From: UBA4292 sp964648695 | GTDB taxonomy: Bacteria; Bacillota; Clostridia; Lachnospirales; Lachnospiraceae | Reading direction: 5' to 3' | Assembly (NCBI GenBank): GCA_964648695.1 | Contig: CAZYLH010000005.1 | Span: forward strand, 1-47,617 | Length of the DNA stretch: 47,617 bases | Part shown: positions 26,085 through 34,645 of the stretch, piece by piece | How positions within the stretch are numbered: position 1 is the first letter of the stretch | How the letters are laid out: every line of letters starts with the position of its first letter | Notes under the pieces: generated by a model | Databases searched by the model: none | The model's input: the letters and a program-made list of their open reading frames with translations, nothing else | Told to the model about the DNA's origin: nothing | Position numbers and translations under genes: made by a program

Positions 26085-26117
26085 ACTCATCACAAACTCA
26101 TCACAAGTTCATCACAA
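26085..26117 (-). repeat. Three tandem 11-bp repeats over the dnaK transcription start
   Basis: On the plus strand ACTCATCACAA (26085-26095), ACTCATCACAA (26096-26106) and GTTCATCACAA (26107-26117) follow each other without gaps. They begin at the last base of the -10 box and cover +1 to about +25, the classical position for a repressor site. The 11-bp period puts the copies on one helix face. The motif is not CIRCE and not a CtsR box. Confidence 0.75.
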
Positions 26118-26145
26118 GTATACGCAGGCTCAAAATTTGTGTCAA
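26117..26145 (-). promoter_or_regulatory. SigA promoter of the dnaK operon
   Basis: Minus strand: TTGACA (26145-26140), 17-bp spacer, TATACT (26122-26117). The expected start is near 26110, inside the repeat block. Confidence 0.85.
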
Positions 26146-26218
26146 TAAGAGGGGGGCATTCTTTACGAAAGGTTTATATTTTGTTTATCAACTTCCCTTT
26201 TTAAGTAATAGGCAGTCT

Positions 26219-26953
26219 TTAATAGTCCACTTTTATCAGACTAAGCCCGCAGGCAGGAGCAGTGGGGCCTGCTTTTGTTCTATCAAGAGCCTCTAGTATT
26301 TCCTTTACATGCTCCGGCGGATAGCTTCCTTTTCCAACCTCTAAAAGAGTTCCTGTAAGAATGCGAATCATATTCTGCAAAAAGCCCGTTCCGTGGTAAT
26401 TAAAGTAAATGTAGCTCTTTTTCCTTACTATCTCAATTTTATCCACGATGCGAACCGTGGACTTTTTCATGTGGGAATTTCCGCAAAAGCTCTTAAAGTC
26501 ATGCTTTCCCACCAGATATTCTGCCGCCTGCCTCATAGCCTCCACATCTGGGGAAAAGCTTAGAGTGCAGACGTACTTTCTGTCAAATACCGGCTTTACA
26601 TCCCCATCATAGCAGGTGTAGCAGTATGTCTTTCCCACTGCTTTGTAACGGGCATGAAATTGCATAGACGCCTCTCTAACTTCCCTAACAGCAATATCCT
26701 CCGGCAGATACTTATTCATATAATCTCTTATCTCTTTAGGAGTGTGCTTTGTCTCCATGCGGGCGTTTGCCACCATAGCTTTTGCGTGAACTCCCGCATC
26801 CGTCCGCCCCGCGCCGATAACTTCCACAGGCGTATCACACATCCTCGTAAGCACATTTTCCAGCTTACCCTGGATGGTATCGCGTCCCGGCTGACGCTCC
26901 CAGCCGTAATATCTGCTTCCGTCATAGCTTATTATCATCTTATAATTCTTCAT
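26219..26953 (-). CDS. truA: tRNA pseudouridine synthase A
   Basis: Isomerises uridine at positions 38-40 of tRNA anticodon arms. 244 aa, normal length. The catalytic Asp is in GAGRTDAGVHA (about residue 52). KMIISYDGSRYYGWERQPG at the N-terminus, HDFKSFCGN and FLQNMIRILTGTLLEVG are family blocks. It lies upstream of dnaK on the same strand, but the dnaK promoter separates them. Confidence 0.97.
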   Translation of the reverse strand: MKNYKMIISYDGSRYYGWERQPGRDTIQGKLENVLTRMCDTPVEVIGAGRTDAGVHAKAMVANARMETKHTPKEIRDYMNKYLPEDIAVREVREASMQFHARYKAVGKTYCYTCYDGDVKPVFDRKYVCTLSFSPDVEAMRQAAEYLVGKHDFKSFCGNSHMKKSTVRIVDKIEIVRKKSYIYFNYHGTGFLQNMIRILTGTLLEVGKGSYPPEHVKEILEALDRTKAGPTAPACGLSLIKVDY

Positions 26954-27008
26954 GCTTTTTCTTTCTTCTCCTGCCTTTATCTTTTCGATATATGAGAAAA
27001 AGACTTAA

Positions 27009-27035
27009 GGGTATGCAGTTATTTTTTGCATACCC
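27009..27035 (-). terminator. Terminator of the licT-PTS sugar operon
   Basis: GGGTATGCA (27009-27017) pairs perfectly with TGCATACCC (27027-27035). On the minus strand the hairpin is followed by TTAAGTCTTTTT, a discontinuous U-rich tail. It lies 43 bp after the last gene of the operon. Confidence 0.6.
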
Positions 27036-27077
27036 CAAACCTTAACTAAGATAAGTTTAAGCCGTTAGTGTGTTTTT

Positions 27078-28337
27078 TCATTCAGATTTTTTTGCCACAA
27101 TAAGTGCGTCCTGTCCAAAGGGATGCATATCCACAACAGATATCCCTTCTTTTTTCTCAAATCCCAAGCACGCCACAAAGCGGTCTTCCAGATCAATCGC
27201 CTTGATATCCCAGCCGGATAAATCCATATTAAGCCGCACCCTTGTATTATAGGGAACGTAAAGTAAGAGCAGATTTTTTTTGCACTCCGCAACTCGTATA
27301 TCAGAGGTCTGGTTAATAAGCAGATCCTGTCTTGGCGTCAGCTCTCTCACGCGAAGCTCCTCTAAGAGCAGCCGCAGATAGCCATAGTCCCATGCTCCAG
27401 GGAAAGCCATCGCCTCCTCCCAGGACTTTGGCACATCAAACCCTTCGCCAAGCGCAGTACCAAAGCGCTTATTCACCTTGTGCCAGCTGTAAATACCGGC
27501 AGCTCCGTAGGTGATACCTGCACAGGCTCCCGCCAAAACGCTTACATAGGCTGCCCGGCGCACGTCACGCCTAGTCCAGCGTCCATACATACGCCTGGAA
27601 TATCCCATCTCCTCATAGCAGGGTTCTGAGTTTATCAGGGGCTTTTTCGGGTATTTTTGCTGCATGGTCTCTGCCAGGGAGTATGGCATGCTTAAATCCT
27701 GCGCATTGTGTCCGCTCTGATAAAAGCACAGATCCATTAGCTCATATAGGTCATCTGGTATCTCCGTATACCGTCCCTTGATATGGGTGGTAAAAAGGCA
27801 GTGCGGTGCTAGCTGTCTCAATTTTCTTCCCACATGGACATAATAGCGGGTCGTCTCTTCCTCCGGAAAATCCGTATCTCCGCTGATTATATATAAAGGC
27901 TCCAGATCCGTAAATGTCTCATGAACCTTTTTTACATAGGCGTCCAGAGAGTCAAATGGAAGCGCACTGTCAGGAAGCAGCTTTGTCACCCAGGTGCCGG
28001 GCACGTGATTACTCCACAGCACCACCAGTGCCAGCTGGAAGCCTTCTGCCACAGCCTTTTCACACATCGCTCTTGCGTGCTCAAAATAGGCGTCGTTTAA
28101 CTGGTGCGGATCCCCGTCTACAAAAGGCTTGTAGTCCAGATCCGTATCAGAGGCGTCCCACTGGTGCAAAATGTTTATCTGAATGGCATTATACCCCTGA
28201 ACCTTTCTTTTGTACAGATAATAATCCCATTCGTCATCAGTGATGTTTGTAAAGGCAGACCAGCAGGTATCTGCCAGATAAAAGAATGGTTTTCCATCTC
28301 TTAGCAATGTTTTTTTATTTTTTGAAACCTGAAGCAT
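27078..28337 (-). CDS. DUF4038 glycoside hydrolase, apiosidase-like (GH140-related)
   Basis: 419-aa (beta/alpha)8-type protein of the DUF4038 group, to which the GH140 apiosidases of gut Bacteroides belong. The N-terminal DGKPFFYLADTCWSAF is diagnostic of DUF4038. QINILHQWD, YIISGDTDFPEEET, INSEPCYEEMGYS (likely catalytic Glu) and GITYGAAGIYSWH follow. There is no signal peptide, so it acts inside the cell, on an already imported and probably phosphorylated glycoside. It is the last gene of the PTS operon, starting 2 bp after the kinase stop. Apiose specificity is an inference from family and context; arabinofuranosidase-like activity is the alternative. Confidence 0.8.
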   Translation of the reverse strand: MLQVSKNKKTLLRDGKPFFYLADTCWSAFTNITDDEWDYYLYKRKVQGYNAIQINILHQWDASDTDLDYKPFVDGDPHQLNDAYFEHARAMCEKAVAEGFQLALVVLWSNHVPGTWVTKLLPDSALPFDSLDAYVKKVHETFTDLEPLYIISGDTDFPEEETTRYYVHVGRKLRQLAPHCLFTTHIKGRYTEIPDDLYELMDLCFYQSGHNAQDLSMPYSLAETMQQKYPKKPLINSEPCYEEMGYSRRMYGRWTRRDVRRAAYVSVLAGACAGITYGAAGIYSWHKVNKRFGTALGEGFDVPKSWEEAMAFPGAWDYGYLRLLLEELRVRELTPRQDLLINQTSDIRVAECKKNLLLLYVPYNTRVRLNMDLSGWDIKAIDLEDRFVACLGFEKKEGISVVDMHPFGQDALIVAKKSE

Positions 28338-28339
28338 CC

Positions 28340-29797
28340 TTATCTTCCTCCTCTCAGTAATACATTAACCGCCTGTTCCCATCGCTCCATGCGTTTTTTC
28401 CACTCGGTTTCTTTCATACCGCTTCTATACGTCTCGCACTCTCGTCTCGCAAAGAGCGCCTCCTTTTGATACACCCCCGCTGCGATGCCCGCCATATATG
28501 CCGCACCTATAGCGGAGAGCTCCTCATCCCTGGATACTAAAACGGTAGTCCTTGCCATATCGCTCAAAAACTGCATCAGGTAGGGATTCTTGCTGGGGCC
28601 TCCGTCAGCCTTTATCTCGTTCAAGCGCAGGCCGCTGTCCACAGCCATTGCATTTAACACGTCCGTGATCTGATAGGCTATACTCTCCACACCGGCGCGG
28701 ACCAGCTCGTTTTTGCCGGTGGTTCGGCTCATACCGTAAAACATCGCCCTGACATTCTCATTCCAGTACGGTGCAGAAAGACCTGAAAAAGCAGGAATTA
28801 GAACGGTCTCATCCTCTGGGTTACTCTCTTTTGTGATCCTATCCGTCTCACCGGGGCCCGTGAGCAGTCCGAGGTCGTTTTGCAGCCATGTTATAACTGC
28901 CCCGGCATAATTAATATTTCCCTCAAAGACGTATTCCGTCACCCCATTGATTCTCCATGCCAGAGATGTGGTCAGCCCATTTAGGCTTTTCATATATTCA
29001 CGCCCGATATTCATCATAATGGAGGAGCCGGTTCCCAGCGTGACCTTCACCTGCCCTTTCTCGTGGCAGCCCTGACCAAAGAGAGCGGCGTGTGAGTCTC
29101 CCATCACCCCGTAGATGGGGATTGGTTTTTTTAGATAACCGGAAAAATCCGTGTAGCCAAAGCAGGCGTTGCTGTCACAGACCTCTGGCAGGCTCTCCAT
29201 CGGAATCTCAAAAAGACTGCACAGGCGCTTTGACCATGTCCCTGTATGAATATCAAACAACTGCGTGCGTGAGGCGTTTGAGACATCAGTCTTAAATACT
29301 TTCTTATCCGTCAGGCAGTAAATCAGCCAGCTGTCGATCGTCCCCAGGTAGAATTCCCCCTCGGGCTTTACATTTTCGATAAGCCAGCGCATTTTGCCGG
29401 CGGGAAAATACGGGGAGAGCACAAGCCCAGTGATCTCATAGATTTCGTCCCGATAGTCCTCGTATCTTCTTACTATATCGCTAGAGCGTGAACACTGCCA
29501 GACCACAGCATCCGCCAGTGGTGTAGCGTCTTTATCCCACATAAGAGTTGTCTCGCGCTGATTGCTGATACCAAGAGCCGCTATCTCATCCGGGTTTATA
29601 CCAGCGGCCTCTATCACATCGCGGACCGCCTTATGAGTGTTTGAATAAATTTCCATGGGGTCGTGTGAGACATGCCCCAGCTCGTTTATCAGCTGTCTGT
29701 GCTTCTTATCCGCCCGTTTTATCAGCCGCCCCTCCTGATCAAAAAGGACGGCCTTTGTGCTCTGCGTACTTTGATCAATACTTAAAATATAATTCAT
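28340..29797 (-). CDS. FGGY carbohydrate kinase, glycerol-kinase-like (candidate apulose/ketose kinase)
   Basis: 485 aa. Overall it follows glycerol kinase: NQRETTLMWDK, LSPYFPAGKMRWL, GTIDSWLIYCLT, DVSNASRTQLFDI and GGPSKNPYLMQFLSDM. The substrate pocket differs: by motif alignment E. coli GlpK GDQ (Gln246) is GDS here, and GTGCF (Phe270) is GTGSS, leaving room for a larger substrate. It overlaps the transketolase C-subunit gene by 4 bp and precedes a DUF4038 hydrolase. No glycerol transporter or glycerol-phosphate dehydrogenase is near. I infer phosphorylation of a ketose made by the adjacent isomerase, for example D-apulose (ApsK-type role). True glycerol kinase is the alternative. Confidence 0.75.
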   Translation of the reverse strand: MNYILSIDQSTQSTKAVLFDQEGRLIKRADKKHRQLINELGHVSHDPMEIYSNTHKAVRDVIEAAGINPDEIAALGISNQRETTLMWDKDATPLADAVVWQCSRSSDIVRRYEDYRDEIYEITGLVLSPYFPAGKMRWLIENVKPEGEFYLGTIDSWLIYCLTDKKVFKTDVSNASRTQLFDIHTGTWSKRLCSLFEIPMESLPEVCDSNACFGYTDFSGYLKKPIPIYGVMGDSHAALFGQGCHEKGQVKVTLGTGSSIMMNIGREYMKSLNGLTTSLAWRINGVTEYVFEGNINYAGAVITWLQNDLGLLTGPGETDRITKESNPEDETVLIPAFSGLSAPYWNENVRAMFYGMSRTTGKNELVRAGVESIAYQITDVLNAMAVDSGLRLNEIKADGGPSKNPYLMQFLSDMARTTVLVSRDEELSAIGAAYMAGIAAGVYQKEALFARRECETYRSGMKETEWKKRMERWEQAVNVLLRGGR

Positions 29798-30720
29798 AGC
29801 GCCTCTTCCACGGATTTTACGATACCCTTATCGTCCAGTCCGTAATAAGCAAACATTTCTTTATTGGTTCCGGAAATCATATGTGCGTCCGGCAGGCTTA
29901 GTGCTAGCAGACGCTTAGGGCAGTTTGCTGAAAGGGTCTGTGCCACAGCGCTTCCAAGCCCCCCCTGGGGCACATGCTCTTCTATACTTACTACCAGCTT
30001 TACATCCTTCGCCTTTTTAAGTAAGGTATCAGCATCAAACGGCTTAATGCAGTACATGTCGATAAGCCCGGCTGAGATCCCCTTAGCCCGTAGTGCTTCC
30101 ATGGCAGCCTTGGCATAGGGAACCATCTCGCCGCATGCCACTAAGAGGACATCCGTTCCCTCTCCTATGACCACGGCCTTATCCATTGTAAAGTCCATAT
30201 CTTCGCCGTACACATCCTCGGTGGCGGATCGGCTCACCCTGATGTATGCAGGCTGATCGTCCTTTAAAAGAGCCTCCATCAGACGCGCTGTCTGGAAGCG
30301 GTCACTGGGATTATAAACCCTCATGCCGGTGAGGGCTGACATGGCCGCAAAATCTTGGCAGGAGTGGTGGGTCATTCCCAAAGCTCCGTAGCTTACGCCG
30401 CCGCTGATACCTATCAGCTTTACGTTAGTGCCGGAATACGCCACATCCACCTTGGCCTGCTCATAGCTTCTGGTTGAGACAAAACTTGCCGGGGATGCCG
30501 CGTAAACCTTTTTGCCGCATGTAGCCAGTCCGGCAGAGATTCCCACCAGATTCTGCTCTGCAATCCCCACCTCCACAAACTGCTTCGGATACTTATCTGC
30601 AAAAGGCCCCAGTGAGGCAGAGCCCCTTGAGTCAGAACAGACAACCACAATATCCCGATCCGTTTTTGCTTTTTCCATCAAACAGTCGCAGATGACCTGC
30701 CGGTTTGTAATCTTATTCAT
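29794..30720 (-). CDS. Transketolase, C-terminal subunit (Pyr and C domains)
   Basis: 308-aa half-transketolase. It contains the pyrimidine-binding domain with the catalytic Glu in FVEVGIAEQNLVGISAGLA and the FVSTRSYEQ block. The C-terminal domain has DMYCIKPFD and EHVPQGGLGSAVAQ. It pairs with the N-terminal half encoded just upstream (4-bp overlap) to form the TPP enzyme. In known D-apiose pathways a split transketolase (AptA/AptB) cleaves apulose 4-phosphate; here the neighbouring kinase, isomerase and DUF4038 enzyme make that role plausible. General pentose-phosphate transketolase is the alternative. Confidence 0.92.
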   Translation of the reverse strand: MNKITNRQVICDCLMEKAKTDRDIVVVCSDSRGSASLGPFADKYPKQFVEVGIAEQNLVGISAGLATCGKKVYAASPASFVSTRSYEQAKVDVAYSGTNVKLIGISGGVSYGALGMTHHSCQDFAAMSALTGMRVYNPSDRFQTARLMEALLKDDQPAYIRVSRSATEDVYGEDMDFTMDKAVVIGEGTDVLLVACGEMVPYAKAAMEALRAKGISAGLIDMYCIKPFDADTLLKKAKDVKLVVSIEEHVPQGGLGSAVAQTLSANCPKRLLALSLPDAHMISGTNKEMFAYYGLDDKGIVKSVEEAL

Positions 30721-31535
30721 GCCAGCACCTCCTCGATCTCCTTTAAGGCTTTCTCATACTGCTCCCTAGTCATCACGCCGTGGTGCCACTTCTTTTCATT
30801 TTCCATAAAGGAAACGCCCTTGCCCTTTACCGTGTGTGCGATGATGACGGTGGGCTTGCCTTCACAAGTCTTAGCCTCTCTGTAAGCCGCCGAAAGCTTC
30901 TCGCAGTTGTTTCCGTCTTCCACCTCTAAAACATTCCAGCCAAAGGCAAAAAACTTCTCTGCCATGGACGCGGTGGACATGACCTCGTCCGTCGTGCCGC
31001 TTATCTGGAGGCGGTTTAAATCCACGGTGGCGCAGAGATTGTCAAGCCCGTACTGGCTGGCAGCCATCATGGCCTCATAGTTGGAGCCCTCAGCCATCTC
31101 GCCGTCACCAAGCACCACGTAGGTGCGATAGTCTCTTTCATCCATCTTGGCAGCCAGCGCCATACCAACACCGATGGCAAGGCCGTGTCCTAGGGAGCCG
31201 GAATTTATCTCGATCCCGTTTATCTCCGTGTTTGGATGGCCGATGAATTTTGACTGATACTTAGAAAAGGTGTCAATGGCCTCCTGCTTGTCGAAAAAGC
31301 CCTTCTCCCCCAAAACCATAAACAGTGCATCTGCGCAGTGTCCCTTGCTCAATAGGAAGCGGTCCCGGTTCGGGTCAGTGAAATTTTCCGGCCCCACATT
31401 CATAATATCAAAATACAATACTGTCAGGATATCGATCACGCTTAGATCTCCGCCCACATGACCGGCACCGGATTTATAGATCATCTCGATGATATCCCGC
31501 CTTAGCTCATAGCTTTTTCTTGTCAATTCATCCAT
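30717..31535 (-). CDS. Transketolase, N-terminal subunit (PP domain)
   Basis: 272 aa carrying the TPP diphosphate/Mg-binding domain: VVLGDGEMAEGSNYEAMMAA with downstream DLNRLQISG forms the GDG-N motif. LSKGHCADALF and INSGSLGHGLAIGVGMA provide the conserved His residues, and HTVKGKGVSFMEN the late block. It lies 2 bp after the isomerase gene and overlaps the partner subunit by 4 bp, so stoichiometric coupled translation is likely. Confidence 0.93.
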   Translation of the reverse strand: MDELTRKSYELRRDIIEMIYKSGAGHVGGDLSVIDILTVLYFDIMNVGPENFTDPNRDRFLLSKGHCADALFMVLGEKGFFDKQEAIDTFSKYQSKFIGHPNTEINGIEINSGSLGHGLAIGVGMALAAKMDERDYRTYVVLGDGEMAEGSNYEAMMAASQYGLDNLCATVDLNRLQISGTTDEVMSTASMAEKFFAFGWNVLEVEDGNNCEKLSAAYREAKTCEGKPTVIIAHTVKGKGVSFMENEKKWHHGVMTREQYEKALKEIEEVLA

Positions 31536-31537
31536 TT

Positions 31538-32938
31538 TTACTCACCTCGAATATAGGCTTTTACCTCTTCTTCGTTGTCATCGTATAGATCCGGCTTAAT
31601 GCCGATGTACTTGCATGCCTCATAAAGCACCGGGACGATGTCCTTGTGGATTCCCACGCAGTGATGGATATATGGGCCCTCCACGATCTTGGCCTCTAAG
31701 CGCTTCCAGTTTTTCACCTCGACCCACACATAGGTTCCCTTGGTGTAAGGACCGTCCACACTTTTGGCGTTGCCAAGCAGTAAGGAATACTCCCCGTTGT
31801 CTCCATCAAAGCGGCAAAGGGTCATCTTGCCCGGCTTTGCCAGTGCCTCCACCGCTCCGGGATAGTCAAACGCCAGCGGATAGCCGATGGTGGGCTTACA
31901 GGAAGCGCAGCTTATGGGCCATGGCCCGCAGTGCTGCAAAAGCTCTGCGTTGTCGTTATCTGGATGACGCACTGTCCAGTCGGCAAAAAAGGTTCTCGCC
32001 TCGTCCATGCCTGCCGCCTCTGCAAGCACCGCGGTGATCGCACCGTGGATATCGGTCTCGCAGACAACAGGCAGACCTTCCTCATTTAACAGGCTGTTTG
32101 CCGCGCATGGCATTATGCCAATCTCTTTCTGTAGGGCGTTCCAGCATTGGATTGCAACAGCATTACAGCCATACTGTTCTGCCAAATTTTTCATCGCCAC
32201 CTTAAGAGCCGCCACGTTTACAAGCTCCTCATCTTTTATCGCAATGTTAAAATTTTCGCGGCAGTATGCGATGGTCTTTTCTACATCTCCGCCCTTGGCC
32301 TTTACTTTTTTCATTTCAGCTGTCAGCTCCGGAATGGGGATCGGCGAGAGCTGGATGTTAAATTTTTCTAAAAGCTCGCCTTCATTGCACATGGTGGACC
32401 AGAAATCAAAGGGACGCGGGCCGATCTGCAATATGCGGGTGTGGCGAAACGCCTTTACCACGTTGCAGACGGCCAGAAAATTTTTTATACCACGCTCAAA
32501 CTCCGCATCCTCCAGATTGCAGTTACAAAGATACGTAAAGGGCACGCGAAAACGGCGCAGGACTTTCCCGGTTGCAAAAAGACCGCACTGGCTGTCACGC
32601 AGACGGATTCCGTTCTCATCCGGCCTCTCATCCCTGGGCCCCCACAGTAAAACCGGAACATTTAGCTCCTTTGCCAGACGTGCCACCTCGTACTCAGTGC
32701 CAAAATTTCCGTGTGGGAAGAACAGTCCGTCTATCTTTTCTGCCTTAAACTTTTTAGCAATCGCCTCTCTGTCCTTATCATCGTGCAGCAGTCCATCATC
32801 GGCAATATCATCTATGTCCACATAATCCACGCCAAGCTCACTTAAGCGCTTCCTGGTTCTTCTGGCATACTCTTCAGCTGCCGGGGCAGAAAAAATACTT
32901 CTGCGGGTTGGCGCCAAGCCAATTTTGATTCTTGCCAT
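31538..32938 (-). CDS. L-fucose/L-arabinose-isomerase-family sugar isomerase
   Basis: 466 aa from the second of two adjacent ATGs (32938), which sits 7 nt from AGGAGG; the first (32941) is only 4 nt away. The fold family is that of L-fucose and L-arabinose isomerases: FPHGNFGTEYEVARLAKEL, PVLLWGPRDER, IGPRPFDFWS, AIQCWNALQKEIGIMPC, VVCETDIHGAITAVL (likely metal-binding Glu/Asp) and HHCVGIHKDI (metal His). It is the first enzyme gene after the PTS permease and 2 bp before the transketolase. It would convert the released aldose to the ketose that the kinase phosphorylates. The sugar cannot be read from sequence; apiose is my context-based guess. Confidence 0.82.
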   Translation of the reverse strand: MARIKIGLAPTRRSIFSAPAAEEYARRTRKRLSELGVDYVDIDDIADDGLLHDDKDREAIAKKFKAEKIDGLFFPHGNFGTEYEVARLAKELNVPVLLWGPRDERPDENGIRLRDSQCGLFATGKVLRRFRVPFTYLCNCNLEDAEFERGIKNFLAVCNVVKAFRHTRILQIGPRPFDFWSTMCNEGELLEKFNIQLSPIPIPELTAEMKKVKAKGGDVEKTIAYCRENFNIAIKDEELVNVAALKVAMKNLAEQYGCNAVAIQCWNALQKEIGIMPCAANSLLNEEGLPVVCETDIHGAITAVLAEAAGMDEARTFFADWTVRHPDNDNAELLQHCGPWPISCASCKPTIGYPLAFDYPGAVEALAKPGKMTLCRFDGDNGEYSLLLGNAKSVDGPYTKGTYVWVEVKNWKRLEAKIVEGPYIHHCVGIHKDIVPVLYEACKYIGIKPDLYDDNEEEVKAYIRGE

Positions 32939-33007
32939 CATCTCTCCTCCTCATTGATTATTAATACCATACAGCTTACGTCTGAGTCCAATTTGTCTCT
33001 CTACAAA

Positions 33008-33038
33008 GGAAAGGTTCAAGTATAGACCTGAACCTTCC
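33008..33038 (-). terminator. Hairpin between PTS permease and isomerase genes
   Basis: GGAAAGGTTCA pairs with TGAACCTTCCC across a 10-nt loop. On the minus strand it is followed by TTTG, a weak U-tail. It may be a partial terminator or a processing/stability stem that lowers expression of enzymes relative to permease. Confidence 0.55.
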
Positions 33039-33065
33039 CTTTTACTTACTTTATGCTTATTTTAA

Positions 33066-34490
33066 TTATGCCTCTGCCTTCTTAAACTTTTTTAGGTCAA
33101 TTGGTTTTGCATCCTTTCCCTGGTCAAATCCGATCACAATACCTACAGCCAAAGCCACCACAAAGGCGACCGCGCAGGCGATGCACGCGCAGATGAAGTT
33201 TGAGCCAGGACCGCCGGCATATTGCAGAACAGTTAAGAAGTTAGAAGTACCAACCGTGTACACGGCAACTCCCATAATACCGCCGACTAGACCGCCGACA
33301 AATCCGCCGATGATCTGACAAGCCATGGCGCGTTTGTTTCTAAGCAGGACACTAAACAACGTGGGCTCAGAGATACCACCGATGATCAGGGTTGTCATGT
33401 TAGCAAAGCCCAGCTGTCTTTCCTCACGCTTGGAGCGCAGGAAGAATGCAACTGTCATACCCATAAGCGCATAGTTTGCGATGTTGGCACCAGCCAGGAT
33501 AACCGGATCGTAGCCAAGCTCTGTTATATTCAAACGGCCAAACTGTACCGCCGCGATGTGCATGCCGCTGGCAACAAGGAAAGGCCAGAAAGCAGCGATA
33601 ATGCCGATAGCCAGAGGACCAGCAACGTTGGACAGCATTGAGAAGAACGAGGAGATGCCAACGCCTATCCATCTGCCTGCAGGAGCCAGCACGCCAAACA
33701 TAACAGGAACCATCACAACCAGTGTGCAGAATGGTACACCGATAACCTTAATAACCTGGGGCATGTGCTTATCTAAGAAGCTATACACATACTTCATAAC
33801 CCATACCGTCAGAAGTGATGGAATAATCGTGGAAGAATAGCTGTATAACTGCATCGGAACTATGCCAAAGATATTAAATCCTTCGCCTGCCGACACAAGC
33901 TCAAGCACATTGGGGTCTAACAACAATGCTCCAAGCAGCAGCGCAAGAGCAATGTTGGTATTTAGCTTTTTAGCAGCACCCCATGCCACGAATACTGGCA
34001 GGAAGTAAAAACCTGCTTCTCCGACAATGTAGAGCGTCTGCATAAAATCAGAATCATCCGGCAGCCAACCAAGCAGGCTTGAGCCAAGCACGGAGTAGAA
34101 CATCCTAAAGAAGCAGCAGCCCATCATGATAACGATGACGGGGGCAAGAGAGCCTGAGATGTAATCCAGGATCTTAGCCGGAACCTTCTTAATGTTAAAG
34201 GGCTCCTTATCCAGGTTCTCATCAATCGCAGCCGTCACGCCCACCTCAGCGATCTTACAGAATTCCGGATATACCTCTGACACATGCTGTCCAATGATAA
34301 TCTGGAACTGTTCACCGGAAAACTGCGCCCCCAGCACACCCTTAATCTCCTTAATTCCTTCTACGTCCGCCTTTGATTTGTCCTTAAGGCTTAGACGCAA
34401 CCTGGTCATGCAGTGTACGGCTCCGGATACATTATCCTTTCCGCCTATCTTTTCCAGGATTTGACTACAAAAATCAGTATACTTAGCCAT
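33066..34490 (-). CDS. PTS permease EIIBC, glucose/sucrose/beta-glucoside family (no IIA)
   Basis: 474-aa sugar permease that phosphorylates its substrate during import. The EIIB domain (1-90) has the phospho-Cys in HCMTRLRLSL (C28). The EIIC domain (about 105-455) has roughly ten helices and the family block GGISEPTLFSVLLRNKRAM. The IIA domain present in BglF is missing, so a free EIIA must serve it. Placement after licT with a RAT/terminator between them shows induction by its own substrate, as in bgl/lic systems. The linked hydrolase and isomerase suggest an apiosyl or related disaccharide/aryl glycoside as cargo (inference). Confidence 0.92.
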   Translation of the reverse strand: MAKYTDFCSQILEKIGGKDNVSGAVHCMTRLRLSLKDKSKADVEGIKEIKGVLGAQFSGEQFQIIIGQHVSEVYPEFCKIAEVGVTAAIDENLDKEPFNIKKVPAKILDYISGSLAPVIVIMMGCCFFRMFYSVLGSSLLGWLPDDSDFMQTLYIVGEAGFYFLPVFVAWGAAKKLNTNIALALLLGALLLDPNVLELVSAGEGFNIFGIVPMQLYSYSSTIIPSLLTVWVMKYVYSFLDKHMPQVIKVIGVPFCTLVVMVPVMFGVLAPAGRWIGVGISSFFSMLSNVAGPLAIGIIAAFWPFLVASGMHIAAVQFGRLNITELGYDPVILAGANIANYALMGMTVAFFLRSKREERQLGFANMTTLIIGGISEPTLFSVLLRNKRAMACQIIGGFVGGLVGGIMGVAVYTVGTSNFLTVLQYAGGPGSNFICACIACAVAFVVALAVGIVIGFDQGKDAKPIDLKKFKKAEA

Positions 34491-34585
34491 ATCGTTTCCT
34501 TTCTCTTATTTTGTTGTAAGATTAATGCATATTTATGCCATCAGGACAAGATGCGCGCTCTTCTCATCCCGTATAAGCCGCTGTA

Positions 34586-34645
34586 TAAAAAAACCTGATC
34601 CGCTCCGGACACGGCAAACAAATCCTGTCCAGACACGCATCAGGT
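34586..34645 (-). terminator. Intrinsic terminator controlled by LicT antitermination
   Basis: On the minus strand ACCTGATGCGTGTCTGGACA pairs with TGTCCGGAGCGGATCAGGT, with a few mismatches in a stem of about 18 bp. T7 follows at once (34593-34587). It lies between licT and the permease. Its 5' arm shares bases with the RAT. Confidence 0.85.

Noticed and set aside
26041..26120. CIRCE (HrcA) or CtsR operator at dnaK
   Set aside because: The TTAGCACTC-N9-GAGTGCTAA and AGTCAAA-type patterns are absent; only the 11-bp tandem repeats are present.
32007..32825. Plus-strand open frame of 272 codons inside the isomerase gene
   Set aside because: Long but antisense to a well-supported isomerase-family gene; Ser/Phe-rich composition typical of a reverse-strand shadow.
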